Below are positions 44,688 through 55,735 of a stretch of 64,000 nt of DNA, one piece after another. Position 1 is the first letter of the stretch, and each line of letters begins with the position of its first letter. Where the stretch lies: the NCBI GenBank assembly GCA_964016875.1, contig OZ024719.1:33590679-33654678 (forward strand), in the 5' to 3' direction. A program made the translations under genes and the position numbers. The stretch is from Fallopia convolvulus. Lineage: Eukaryota; Streptophyta; Magnoliopsida; Caryophyllales; Polygonaceae. Below the pieces are notes generated by a model. It saw only the letters and a list, made by a program, of their open reading frames with translations. It did not search any database and was not told the origin of the DNA.

Positions 44688-44893
44688 GACAATTTTTGTA
44701 CTTTGCTGGAAATTGTACTGCGATTTTTTTTGGCCGTATATGATTTGATGATAGTATTTGTGCTACAAAATAAATCATGGCCACAATTGTTGACTTGCTT
44801 TATTTGTATGACAATTTTTTGTACTTTGTTGGAAATTGTGTTGAGTTTTTTTTATTGTATATGATTTGATGATAATATTTATGCTAAAATAAC
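44688..44893 (+). repeat. 122-bp tandem duplication
   Basis: GACAATTTTTGTACTTTGCTGG...TATATGATTTGATGATA at 44688 recurs at 44810 with about 10 percent differences. Confidence 0.75.
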
Positions 44894-45295
44894 GAAAAAC
44901 TTTATATTTGTATGTGAATTACTAAGCTCACCGCCTTTAAGTGGCCTTACTAATAGGCTTTTAAGAATCAGATTGTTTCCTCCATATTTTAAGAGACCTT
45001 ACTAATAGGCTTTTAAAAGGGTTCAAAATGGGATGATGTGACGAATCTGTTACAATATTTTTCTTGACCTCTGGTAGACCTGAAAAAGTGGTTATGCCTT
45101 CTTTATAACCAGGTTCAGTCTTCAGAATTTCTAGGTGCCTAATGCACATATTAAAGCGGCTTTAAAAATAGTTCTTATTTGAACTCTCAAATGGATGCTT
45201 TGTAGTAAAACATGGAAAAACAAGTTTTCCTGGAAGACGGGAAAGAACTCAAGTGCATAAGATTATAAGAGCAAAGTTTGCATAAGATGTCATAC

Positions 45296-45365
45296 CTCTA
45301 CATGCCCAGCGTGAAAAAGATCAAATGCACCATCAATATAGATAATTCGGGATTTGATTGCGGAC
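45296..45365 (-). pseudogene. PECT1-like exon with cytidylyltransferase motif
   Basis: On the minus strand, after the acceptor TTTTCTAG, the exon encodes SAIKSRIIYIDGAFDLFHAGHVE and ends at a GTATGA donor. IYIDGAFDLFHAGHVE with the HxGH nucleotide-binding motif is the start of the second cytidylyltransferase domain of PECT1 (ethanolamine-phosphate cytidylyltransferase, the CDP-ethanolamine step of phosphatidylethanolamine synthesis). About eight bases appear to be missing at the 5' side relative to the family. No further PECT1 exon follows. Confidence 0.8.
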
Positions 45366-45968
45366 CTAGAAAATAAGAAGGAAAAAAAAGCAATCATAAA
45401 CAACTCTACCATTAAAGAAGAAAAAGAATATATCCAATCATCACAATAATATAAATTGGAACATAGAATATGGGAAAAAATCCATCAAGGGCGAGTTCTT
45501 TGGTAAATGATGAATGATCAAAGAGGCTATTTGGCAATTTCATAGCCTTTAGAAAAACAAGGCCTTAGGACAATACAGTGTAAATGTAATGGTATTTCTA
45601 TTACATAATTAGATCTCTAGATTCCTGAAATATTGATGAATGAATGTGTGCATGAGTGTGCGCGCGCGTGTGTGTGAGAGACTAGCATCTCCACTGAAGC
45701 CAATAGTCTTTAACAATGTTTTTGATCACCTTATGAGTTTTGACCATGTTGCATATTAAGCTTTGGTGTAATAGATACATAAAATATACGCAGTATATAA
45801 TTGCATAACATTAACAAAAAGATGATGTATAAAGAAAGCATTCCAGTTTGGTACTTTAATTTGAAATAGAATAAGAGATAGGACAAATGTAACATTCATA
45901 TCTGAACTCAAAAAAATTTCCTATATGCTCACAACTGAAAATATGATCCCATAATTTAAGACATTTAC

Positions 45969-46145
45969 CTTCCCATTTGAGAATTGAACAATCCCGCGGG
46001 AGGTCAGGAGAAAGTGAGATATGCGAGTTTCACCAGAAGATCCACCAACTTCTTCAATTTTTTGGTTCCTGTCTGTGGTAACTATCATTCCAGGGAGAAT
46101 GATTGGATTTATGATTAGATGATCTGACGTAAAGAAGCATACGAC
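45969..46145 (-). pseudogene. PECT1-like linker exon, frameshifted
   Basis: This 177-nt minus-strand exon (acceptor CTACAG, donor GTAAAT) begins GRMLLYVRSSN and ends SHFLLTSRGIVQFSNGK. That is the linker between the two cytidylyltransferase domains of PECT1 (GRMLLCVRER...SHFLPTSRRIVQFSNGK in the family). The two halves are in different frames, so one extra base lies near 46060 in the A-run. It precedes the exon at 45296-45365 in the correct gene order, with an intron between. Confidence 0.8.
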
Positions 46146-47097
46146 CTGTAGATAAGGTAACAGAACAAGTTTGAAATAGAAAGCAAGATGAAAAGAAGCA
46201 AGACAAAGCAACACATTTCTTAGTGTGGATAATGCAAAATTCACAACCAACCACCTATATACTAACAAAAAAAAAACATTTATGAGCATAAATGATAGAA
46301 ATGGATTTAATCATCAGTTGAATAGCAAAGCTGCTAACTAAAGCATTGGCTTTATAGACAAAACAATAAAAATGTTTGACAATACCAACTTTTATTTAGC
46401 TTTTCCTTTTCAATACTATCAAGGTATATATGATAGGGCAATTTTTTTGGGTTCATGCAATGATTTAATGATTTAAGGATGGTCAACATATTGTGCATGG
46501 TCGCCTCTTTTTATTGTTTTTGTGTTTGTGTTTGCATTGCCTTCTATCCTTTGTCTCTTTCTCCACCTTCTCTGGTTCAATTTCTCTTTCTCTCTTATGG
46601 CAGCAAAGCAGGGGCTAGAAGAGTCTTTGAAGCAGTACCACAAGATAAGTGTCATTCTTTCTTCTAAAAATGGCAAGAACCTCGAGAAAGTTACCTACAA
46701 CTCTATTTTCAATGGTTCTTGGTCTTATAATCTACTAAAGAAGAGTCACCGAAGGAATATCCTAAGATTAGTATCATTAATACATATGGATGATAACAGT
46801 TAGATGAAATGCAAAAAGTTTTATTATGTTAACCTACTAATAGCTTGATCTTTTGAGCTTGTAGTTATGTAGTTCAAGCTCATTTGAACTTGGGTAATTA
46901 TGAATATTTCTTACATGTGACCCTGACTGAATACAACATAACTATTGGTAGGATTTATAAGGTGCAAAAATTTCTTACAACGCATATTTGTTGTTCCCAT
47001 CTGATCTATTCAAGCATTACTTTTCTTCCATATTCACAATCGGTCGTTGATAAAGAAAAGTGGGTCATGTCTGGACAAATTTGTAAGAGAGAGGGAA
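46146..47097. other. No recognised gene
   Basis: Nothing I can assign. I looked for earlier PECT1 exons on the minus strand and the C-terminal part of the ARF-like pseudogene, and found neither. The + strand frames at 46479-46803 have no known motif. Confidence 0.4.
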
Positions 47098-47948
47098 AAA
47101 AAGGTACTAGTGTCTTTGACGAAGAGAGTAAAGGCCAAGCTTGCCTGTGATATCTGCAGTGTTTTTTAGCATTTGGAAGATCTTGCTTGTTGGCAAATAC
47201 AAGTAGAACAACATCCCTCAATTCATTATGCATATTAAGCAAGAGGTTGAGTGTATACATGAAATGGCTGAATATTAGTAATATAACTGACAAGGCACTA
47301 ATAAGGGGAAAAAGAGAAAGGGACCTCATTCAACATTCTATGAAGCTCATCCATGGCTTCAACAACACGATCACGATCATTGTTATCAACCACAAAGATA
47401 AGTCTTGGGGTGTTTTGGAAGTAATGTCTCCACAATGGACGGATCTAAACTCAAAGATAAAAGAAGCTAATTACTCAGATACATGAATTAAGTCTCATTG
47501 CAATGTCCAAATACCACACTGATAGCAATCAAGTAACATTTTTATAGCATTATTAATATTGTATGATTATTTATCAAGATTGTATGCAATTTGCAACAAC
47601 AATCAATGTTTAACACAACAAAAGTACCCTGTATTGGCCCCTAACATTCCACACAATGAAGCTGATGTTCTTGTACTCCACAATTTCCACATTAAATCCT
47701 GATATGGAGACCAATGTGAGCAAACTTGAGTAACAAGTATTAAGGCTGAGAGACGATATGTTTTGGTACATGATACACCATAAATGTTAACTGAATTTAC
47801 CTATGGTTCTAATGGTTGTGACAATCTTTCCCAACTTGAAATTGTACAAAATCGTAGTTTTATCAACTGCATCAAGACCTACCATGAGTTTACGCATCTC
47901 TCTCTTAGAGAACAACAGGTTGAAAAGCTTGGTGAAAGACAACCCCAT
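47098..47948 (-). pseudogene. ARF1-like small GTPase pseudogene with introns
   Basis: Four minus-strand exons follow ARF1 order. Exon 47948-47801 is MGLSFTKLFNLLFSKREMRK... with the P-loop GLDAVDKT, where the invariant GLDAAGKT glycine is now D. Exon 47698-47628 has FNVEIVEYKNISF and WNVRGQ in place of WDVGGQ, so switch II is damaged. Exon 47444-47325 is IRPLWRHYFQNTPRL...DELHRMLNE. Exon about 47225-47098 has ELRDVVLLVFANKQDLPNA, then a frameshift and a stop where the family has the Trp of RQRHW. The first three exons have canonical splice sites; the fourth has lost its acceptor AG. Retained introns exclude a processed copy. ARF GTPases recruit vesicle coats at the Golgi, but this copy cannot. 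Confidence 0.9.
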
Positions 47949-49484
47949 GCCTCTTTTGAACAATTGAGTTGATGCCAAAGACCAAATCCCATCAGAAATG
48001 ATATTACAAATCAACCAAAAATAGAAAGCATCAAGTCAGCAAGTCAACACCACAAAGCAGAATGACACCACACAATTAATAAATCTAAAAACAGTTTATA
48101 ACATCGACAATTTGGCAATTGTCACATAACTTATTAGCCTTATCAGTGAATGCATAAACAAGATCAAAAGTAGGATATCCTCAATGTGGATCAAAATAGG
48201 TGGCATGATTGCACAATTTGCAAAGATCACATTGTTCTAACATGCAAAATCAAGTATAGCTCTCAAATTGCAGCGTTAATAACAAGATGATTGCAGAAAT
48301 GAAATTGTAATTGAATACCTGGGCGAAATCCAAGATGACCTTAAGAGTCAAGACTCAGATCAACCACTAAGGATAAGCATAGATGAATCCAACAAAATCG
48401 AATGACGACAAAATATCCATATTGTTCACTAACATACGCTACTCGTTGGACATTAAATCATGAACTAATTGTTGAATACTTAAAAGAAACATGGGATTTG
48501 AGGGCCATAAAAATCACCATAAAAATAATATGGAATTGTATATCCATAATGATCAAGGTGATTAGTCTTTGCATTTCTTTGATTATTTTTCCTCCATTTA
48601 CCTTCCGGGGGAGTTAATGGAAAACCTAAATTTAGTTAACACGTTCAGCTCATAAATACAAAGAGAAACATCATATTGTTTTACTCATATAAGATCAAAG
48701 ATTTAATTGTATAGTGAGCACCAAGAAAAGTAAGTAAACTGTTTTGGAGTCAAACAACCCTTTTCCCGTCTAATTGCACCCGTAGTCCTCATGTAAAAGA
48801 AAATAAAAGCCAATGCAAGCCAGATTAAGAGAAAAAAATAAAGAATGTTAACTGCCTTCATAAAAAGTGAAAAGAAAGAAAGATATGATTAAAAATAGTA
48901 TTTTTTTACACAAAAAATCAAATCAAATACGTTTTTGCATTCATATAAATGAGGAATGAATGACATAAAATAAGAGTATGAGATTGAGACATTTTTTTAG
49001 ACATTTGTACGATGTAAATCCTTGTAGAAATATAGGGCCCTAGAACTTACATATTTACCTATTATATACAACAAAATCCTTAGACTTGTCATTTGGTTGA
49101 CAAAAGAAAAGTTTAGGTAATAAACCAGTGTTTGTTTTTGTCATTAAGTTTTAGGCCCTAAACACATTCTTCAAACTCTCAGTTTGTAGCATCTAATTAG
49201 AATAGGATGATATCTAAGTAAACCGCATTCCTGAAGTAACCCCCATCCAATAGTTTAAAAAAACATACAAAAAAGCTGTGATAAAAAAGTCCCTATTTGA
49301 ACAAAGTGTCAAACAAATAGGTAGGTATAAAGTCCCAACCAATGATGTATGCAAAAAGAATGAGAACACATGGAACTTTTCAAGGGACAAACAATCCTAT
49401 ACATACAAGCAAAAAACAAAGAGAATCATCACAATGGATTTTTTTACTTTAAAGAGCGTAACAAGATGCAATAAGGACCCCTAC
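47949..49484. other. Upstream of ARF-like pseudogene, no gene
   Basis: AT-rich sequence. GATTTCGCCCAGGTATTC on the minus strand near 48325 could be the remains of a 5' leader exon with a donor, as ARF genes have. I find no coding motif. Confidence 0.4.
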
Positions 49485-49615
49485 CTTCTTTGGATTCTGT
49501 AAGTTGTACATTGTATCCTCTTCCCTTGTAACATAATTCTTCTTGTTAGCGGTGGGATAGGAGTAACCGACAATTGATTTTGATTGCTTGCCAAAATAGC
49601 CATTGAGATTAGCAC
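49485..49615 (-). pseudogene. Unrecognised open exon with splice sites
   Basis: On the minus strand 131 nt are open between a strong acceptor (CAAATTTTCAG) and a donor (GTAGGG). They encode ANLNGYFGKQSKSIVGYSYP and continue NKKNYVTREEDTMYNLQNPK. The sequence looks like real protein (balanced composition, phase-matched ends) but I do not recognise the family. It is on the same strand as the PECT1- and ARF1-like fragments. Confidence 0.5.
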
Positions 49616-50048
49616 CTGAAAATTTGAAAAAACGATAGGGTGAGAGCCAAGAAAAAGTGAACAAAAGCATTAGCATACAACATAGCAGACGCCACAATTG
49701 GAAATGGAAACAAAGGCAATGCATAATTATGAAAAAAAAAGAAAAGAATCCAAGCCAAACCCTAACTTTGGAAAGGCCAAATACAAGAGATGGGGCATTA
49801 GAACCGAAATTATAGTGACAATGAACAGAGTACCCCATTTCCCTAACTTGAATGCTAAACGCTGACCATCATTTGACCTTCTCAATACATAGGGAAAAAA
49901 TCTCAGTCAGCAGGATTCAGTTGATTGAAGGAAAATAATCATACATGTTATATTCACACATGAAAATGCATCTACATGTCCCAAACCAAGCAGAAAAGTA
50001 CCAGAATACCATCACAATTCAGAGATATCCTTTCAACACTTCCTACAA
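49616..50048. other. No recognised gene
   Basis: AT-rich DNA between the unrecognised exon and the truncated gypsy fragment. The exact 5' break of the gypsy copy is near 50048. Confidence 0.4.
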
Positions 50049-51013
50049 CTGGCTCATTTTATTCCATGTCACATGACTGATGATGATGTGCATATTGCTG
50101 ATTTGTTCTTTAGAGAAGTTGTTAGATTGCATGGCATTCCTTATTCTATTGTTTCAGATCGTGATGCTAAAATTTTGAGTTATTTTTGGAAAAGTTTATG
50201 GTCTAAGTTGGGAACTAAGCTGTTATTTTCTACCTTATGTCATCCACAAACTAATGGGAAAACATAAGTTACAAATAGAACGTTAGGGGTTTTATTAAGA
50301 ACTATACTTAAAGCTAACCTCAAACGTTCGGAAGATGTTTTGCCTTTTGTGGAGTTTGCTTATAATAGGTCAATCCATTCAGCTACTAAAATGACCCCTT
50401 TTGAGTTTGTTTATGGGCTGAATCCAAGGACGTCAATGAAGTTGACGCCTCAGCCATACAAGGGAAAAGACAACTTTGAAGCTGACAAAAGGGCTGAGTT
50501 TGTGAAGAAACTGCATGAGAGAACTAAGATGCACTTGGAGAGGAAATCCATGAAGTACAAGGCCCATGCTGACAAGGGGAGAAAACAAGTGATCTTGTTT
50601 GGGTGCATCTTAGGAAGAAGAGGTTCCCAAACCAAAGGAAGAACAAGCTAGATCAGCGTGGACATGGACCGTTTAAAATACTCAGAAAAATCGGCCCTAT
50701 TGCTTATCAAGTTGACATGCCTGGTGAGTATAATGTCCATCCGATGTTTAATGTGACTGATCTTTCTCTTTATGTGCTAGATTTTGATTCCGACGTCAAA
50801 TCAGAGACGATTCGAGCTCAAGTGGAGGAGAATGATGCAGTGAAGCCAACCATGTCTCCTACCAACGTCGATGAATTGATTCGAGTGCCATCCGATGGAC
50901 CAATTACTAGAAGTCGGGCTAAGAAGATTGCTCAAGGGACGACAACAATCTTAGTTCAATTGGCAGCTATTGTTGAAGGGTCCAACAAGACGAGATGGGT
51001 CACTTGCATTTGA
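50049..51013 (+). pseudogene. 5'-truncated gypsy integrase
   Basis: Homology starts abruptly within the integrase core, LAHFIPCHMTDDD, and continues VVRLHGIPYSIVSDRDAK (second catalytic D) and LFSTLCHPQTNGK. There a TAA stop (50265) stands where the catalytic E is expected. It goes on to VLPFVEFAYNRSIHSATKMT and, after a frame change near 50600, HLRKKRFPNQRKNKL, GHGPFKILRKIGPIAYQVD (GPF/Y motif) and HPMFNVTDLSLYV. Coding ends TGA at 51011-51013. It is related to, but clearly distinct from, the element at 20-26.7 kb. The rest of pol is missing. Confidence 0.88.
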
Positions 51014-51808
51014 AATCAAGTGAGCCTAGATTCAATGGATTAATTCAATTGGGCAAGCTTCATACTTTATTTTCTTATTTAGAAACATGGAATAGCTTGT
51101 CTCACTTTAGGGTTGAATTTAGTAAGTGACCGAGTGAGATGAGTTGTTACATGGGTCAAAGTCAACCCTTTGACTTGACCAATCTAAATAATGGAAAATA
51201 TTAGCTTTATTTATTTTTATGTTGGACAATTTTTATTTAAATAATGTTGAGAATTTCGGCCATATAGGTTGTTAGATGGTTGATTATTCTCTCTCCTATG
51301 TTTTATTCTATCTTTAAGATATTTTGAGTTTGTTAGAATATTTTCCTTAATTAAATAAATCAGATTTGATTTATTTAATTTAAGGGAGATCTAGTTAGTT
51401 ATAGATAGATATTTTATTATATCTTTTGAAGCAAGACATGGATCAATTTACCCTTATAGGACCGGCCATCATGGTTAATTGCTCTCCAAGGATCATCTTT
51501 GTATTGCCTTTAAATACTCCTGTTTTATCATTCAATAAAATTATCTTGAGATGAGATAAACCCTAGAAAAGGTTTTATCTGGTCCTTGGGCCAAATACAC
51601 GTGTGTTTTGCTTGTTGAAGAACCGATCATCATCCTCATCAATCGATCATCATCATTCATTTCTCGATCTCTCTCTTTGTTTGTTTAATTTGGTTTGATT
51701 GACTTAGTCAATTGTGGCTGTTCTAGATTTGATTATTAAAGATCAATCTAGTTAATCGATCGTATTTAGCGTTAAAGCCAATTCGATTGAACTATCATAA
51801 TTGATTCT
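51014..51808 (+). mobile_element. 3' end and LTR of the truncated gypsy element
   Basis: A purine-rich GAGTGAGATGAG (51128-51139) followed by TTGTTACATGG may be the polypurine tract and LTR start. A TTTAAATACTCC box (51509) and CAATAAAATT (51533) fit LTR promoter and poly-A signals. The LTR appears to continue after the insertion at 51809-52915. Its 3' boundary is uncertain. Confidence 0.5.
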
Positions 51809-52915
51809 AAGGAAATTCCTTTTGGTACCCTCGAGATTTCGACTTTTCCTTTTGGTGCCCAAAAAGAATTCTTATTCCTTTTGGTACCCTTGTGTTTTTC
51901 AACAATTCCTTACCGTAACCTAAACAAACCAAAATTTTAATCTCCATCCATAAAATAAAATTTCTTTTAAAAAATTAAAAAAAAACTAACATTTTCTGAT
52001 TTTAATTTGTTAAAAAAAACGCCTAACACTAAACTTTCACCCTCTTTTCCTACCTAAAAAAAAACTTTGACCCTCTTTTTGGTGAAAGTCGTTCTTCTTC
52101 CAATACCACACAGGCCAGTGGCCACCAAACATCGTACGCCTCCTCTCTCCTCCGGCCAACACTAGGCGACTTGTAGAAAATTTTGCCTTTATTTTTTCGA
52201 TTTGGATTCGAAACCCTAATTTCACCCTCAATTCCAATAATCTCTTCCTTCACCCCCTAATCCTCATACTAGATCCCGTTGTCGGATCGATCAAATCCAA
52301 AAGCACGGCGAGAACAGCAGTGGGACGGCTCCCAAATCGATGATGTTCACTCGATACTCGATCGGGCATGTAAAGCGCGATCCCGATCAAGGCTTGTAGA
52401 GGATATGGCTCTTGGATCCCATGGTATTGCAGTGGTTCTAGTTGATGAGAAAAATTCAAACAGATCTCACACGATTCGAAATGTTGCGAATCATGGCGTA
52501 GTACAAATTCCGAATGGATAAACGATTGGCTCAGGTTTTTTATCCGTCGCCGGAGAAGCGGTACCGTTCTTCCGAAGCCGAACCCACTGTTTCGCCCCAC
52601 CACTTCCCTAGCAAGAAGTATCGGCGGTAGTACTCGTCGCCACTCGCGAAAAGTCGTGCCGGAGGATTGGACAAATGCAGCCGAGGAGTCTCAAGGTAGG
52701 AGATGACGACCCTTCGTCAGATTGTTGAGAGCAGACAGGAGAAATGGATTTTTTTTTATTTTTCTTATGAGATTTAATGGAAAAGTTAACACCTTTAGCA
52801 CTTACGGGTACGTGATGAACTTTACACAAATCATAAGCCTACCAAAAGGAATAAATTTTTTTTAGGGTACCAAGAGGAAAAGTCGAAAACTTGAGGGCAC
52901 CAAAAGGAATTTCCC
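51809..52915. mobile_element. Long-TIR DNA element, 1107 bp, possible gene carrier
   Basis: Terminal inverted repeats of about 50 bp: left GGAAATTCCTTTTGGTACCC (51811) and, from the right, GGAAATTCCTTTTGGTGCCC, continuing with TTTTCGACTTTTCCT similarity. An 8-bp duplication TTGATTCT flanks it (51801-51808 and 52916-52923). The interior 52030-52740 is GC-richer and reads like a captured 5' gene end. On the minus strand a frame at 52253-52050 starts MKEEIIGIEGEIRVSNPN, and on the + strand 52279-52521 is open. Neither is recognisable. TIR length suggests a Mutator-like element, the 8-bp duplication suggests hAT. Confidence 0.78.
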
Positions 52916-52923
52916 TTGATTCT

Positions 52924-53150
52924 TTCAATTTATCCAAATCGGTTTCAATTTACTCTTACTCGATTCAGTTTGTTTCTTTCGCAACAAGTTATTAATTTTG
53001 AAAGCGTTGTAGGTTCGAAATTCAAGTTACAAGGCAAGATCGGGATCTTGTGTGGTTCAAAACGAGATAAACGAGGAGTAATCCGAGGCGATCACGTATC
53101 AACTCTCAACCTAAAAAACCCTAGACTCGTATCACTCCCGTGATGTCGTC
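52924..53150 (+). mobile_element. Continuation of the interrupted gypsy LTR
   Basis: Sequence after the right target duplication carries on AT-rich LTR-like DNA (GGATCTTGTGTGG, ATCACGTATCAA). The LTR end was not located. Confidence 0.4.
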
Positions 53151-53763
53151 TCTCGCTTTCTTCTTTGATCCTCTACCTTGCTCGAATCTATCCAAACCCG
53201 CAATGGTGCAATCCATCCATCATGCCGACATCGTTGTAGCTCTTCAGATCTTCCGTCCGTCCATTGTCTTCGGTCATCGACTTATCCATCTCTCTAGCTA
53301 GTCTTCAGTAGTAGCGATCGCCGACCACTTGACCAACATGAAAACATGTTCTTCTCTTTCTTCGGTTCTAAGTTCTAAATTCTAATCTTCTAATTTGATT
53401 TCATATGTTGAATTTTGACATATTGTGGTTGAAGTGCTGAATCATTTCCATACTTGAATGATTAGCCATTACTCTTAGGATGCTATCACTGGCTTGTTTG
53501 GAGGTTCTGATTGCTTAAAAATTATAGAATTATTGGCTTGTTTTGGAGGTTCTGATTGCTTAAAATTAATTCTATAATTTTTGGTGATATGTGATTTAGG
53601 AGGTTGTTCTTTTTTTTTCTTCTACTAGGTGTGTTAAGGTTCATAATTTTGTATATTAAGGTTGACCAATAGTGTTCTTACAGTTAATGTTTTGTACTGA
53701 GTTCACAAGTTGTATGTTGAAGTAATTTGCGTAGCCTATAAGCATAGTTTTGAAACTAATTTG
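53151..53763. other. No recognised gene
   Basis: C/T-rich then AT-rich DNA. TTATTGGCTTGTTTTGGAGGTTCTGATTGCTTAAAA is a partial duplication of 53491-53522. GGTTCATAAT motifs start at 53640. Confidence 0.4.
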
Positions 53764-54620
53764 GTAGCCTATTAGCTCAAATGGTAGAGCAATGTGCATG
53801 TGCACATAGATGTGGTTTCAAATCCAACATAGGCTAATTCTATATACGTTTCATATATTCTGGTTCATGATTTTGTAAGCTCGGGTTCATAATAGTTTAT
53901 CTTACAATTCATGTCATTTAAGTCATACTACTTGTTATTTTGAGTCATGTTTTTTGGTTCATGACATTTGTTCTTTTGGTTCATATTTTTATAAGCATAG
54001 GCTCATAATATTTCATACTATGAGTCATGTCTTTTTAGTTCATAAAATTTGATCTATTAGTTCATATATTTATAAGTTTAGGTTCATAACAATTGTCAAT
54101 AAGGTTCACGAAATTTAATTCATAATCATTTATATTGCATATTTCACAAATAGTATTTTATGGGTTTATGTCTTTATATGGTTGGGTTCATAATAATTGC
54201 AATAAAGGTTCATGGAATTTAATTCACAAATACTTGTTATTTATGTCGTATATTATAGTTCATAAGTTATTTTTCGTGGGTTCGTATGTTTGAATGCTAA
54301 GGTTCATAATAAGTGTTCTTACGGTTCATGACTTTCTTGTTCGTAGCAGTTAGTGTTATGACTTTAGATTCATAAAAGTGGTTCTGTTTTGTGGTTTTAA
54401 TATGTTGGTTTCGAACCCGTATAATGTGTAATGACACACATTGCTGTCCCTTTTGGGTTAGTAGGCTATAAACATTATTTTTTCAAATCACCACACAATG
54501 AGTAACCTCTAAGTAAACAACAAAAGAGTATGACATTGTACCTATATATATGGGTTTATCAATATACAATTACAATATTGTAAGTCATAATAAGTATGGT
54601 TCACAATATTTAATTCTTCT
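53640..54620 (+). repeat. Cluster of GGTTCATAATA motifs
   Basis: More than fifteen variants of GTTCATAA/GTTCATGA are spread at irregular spacing across this kilobase, both inside and just outside the TIR element. They form a degenerate minisatellite-like region. Confidence 0.6.
53764..54469. mobile_element. TIR element with tRNA-like termini
   Basis: The left end GTAGCCTATTAGCTCAAATGG TAGAGC AATGTG and the reverse complement of the right end, TATAGCCTACTAACCCAAAAGG GACAGC AATGTG, are inverted copies. The left copy (53767-53834) folds partly like a tRNA: acceptor GCCTAT/ATAGGC, D-arm GCTC/GAGC, box A TAGCTCAAATGG and box B-like GGTTTCAAATCC. The right copy keeps box B GGTTCGAAACC. The interior is made largely of GTTCATAA motifs. 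Confidence 0.6.
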
Positions 54621-54987
54621 TATGATTTATGTCTTTTATAAGCATAGAAAATTATCAAACCCTTAGTGTGCACCTCCTAAAATTCAACCAAAAAGACCTA
54701 ATAAATAGATTAAGAATGCTTTGCTTCATTTTTTATATCCCAAAAACATTGAAGCTCCAAATTAATGAAAGCATAAATAAAAACATAAAAATATTAGCGT
54801 TATACAAATGTGGTAGTTTAGAATGTAGTTTTTGAAAATACAAGTGATAGCTCATATAAACACAAATAAAAGTGCATAAAAGTAACGCACAACCCATTCG
54901 AAAATACAACTCAATGAAATTGTAATCAAAAGAACATAAAAAGTAACTGCTCAATGAAGTCGCCCAAAACAAGCAAGTAGACAACAA
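54470..54987. other. AT-rich interval
   Basis: No gene or repeat is recognised beyond the trailing GTTCA motifs. Confidence 0.4.
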
Positions 54988-55735
54988 CACTACAAAAAAA
55001 CGTAGATTTAGGGACCTTATTTATGGTCGCTAAATAAAAATCTGGTCGCTAAATCAACCGTGGTCGCTAAAAGGCAGCTCGCTAACCATGTGGCGACCAT
55101 ATGGTTGTCATAATTAGAGACCATGGCGATCATGTGGTCGCTACTTTTAGCGACCATGTGGTCGCCAAATAGCACCCATGGTCGCTAATACTGTGGCGAC
55201 CACAGCCACCACTTGGTCGTCACTATTAGTGACCATGTGGTCGCTAAATATAGACCATGGTCGCCAATGGTCACATACCGTTTGGCAAGTCTAGCTAAAT
55301 AGCTACATGGTCGCTAAAATCAATAAAAGGACGCACGACCCTAGCCTTTGACTGAACGTAGGCGCACGATCGTGCGCTTTGGAGTGCACAATATGTATGC
55401 AATTAGCGACCATTTGGTCGCCAATATTTACTTAATTAAAAAATATTAATTACGAATTAATTTAAATAATTCATATTTATTTACATAAATTTAAATAATT
55501 TACATAAATTTAAATAATTCACATAAATTTACATAAATTTAAATAAGTTACAATTTTTAATAATATTTACAAAAAAACCCTAATTTATCCGGCTTCGGCG
55601 GGACCCACCGGTCTGCGGGTCAAAGCCTCCACTTCGCATCCGCTTCATGAACGCCTCGACATCAAGCATCCTTATAGGTGTGCCATGGTTTGCGTAAGCG
55701 AGACGTTTTGTTGCGTCAATTGCGCCATCCGAGGA
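54988..55735 (-). mobile_element. CACTA transposon end with subterminal repeats
   Basis: The sequence starts CACTACAAAAAAACGTAGATTT at 54988, a CACTA terminus. Within 400 bp there are more than a dozen GGTCGCTAAAT or complementary ATTTAGCGACC motifs in both orientations, the subterminal array that CACTA transposases bind. The minus strand 55735-55580 reads RMLDVEAFMKRMRSGGFDPQ before a stop, plausibly the C-terminus of a CACTA-encoded protein; a frameshift seems present. The right part of the transposon is lost at about 55735. Confidence 0.75.

Noticed and set aside
45657..45682. GT/GC-rich run as a functional Z-DNA site
   Set aside because: Ordinary short dinucleotide microsatellite in an intergenic or pseudogene intron context.
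53767..53834. tRNA gene (Thr-like)
   Set aside because: The anticodon loop is one base short, the T-arm stem has mismatches and box B carries an extra T; it is part of an inverted repeat, so I treat it as tRNA-like, not a functional gene.
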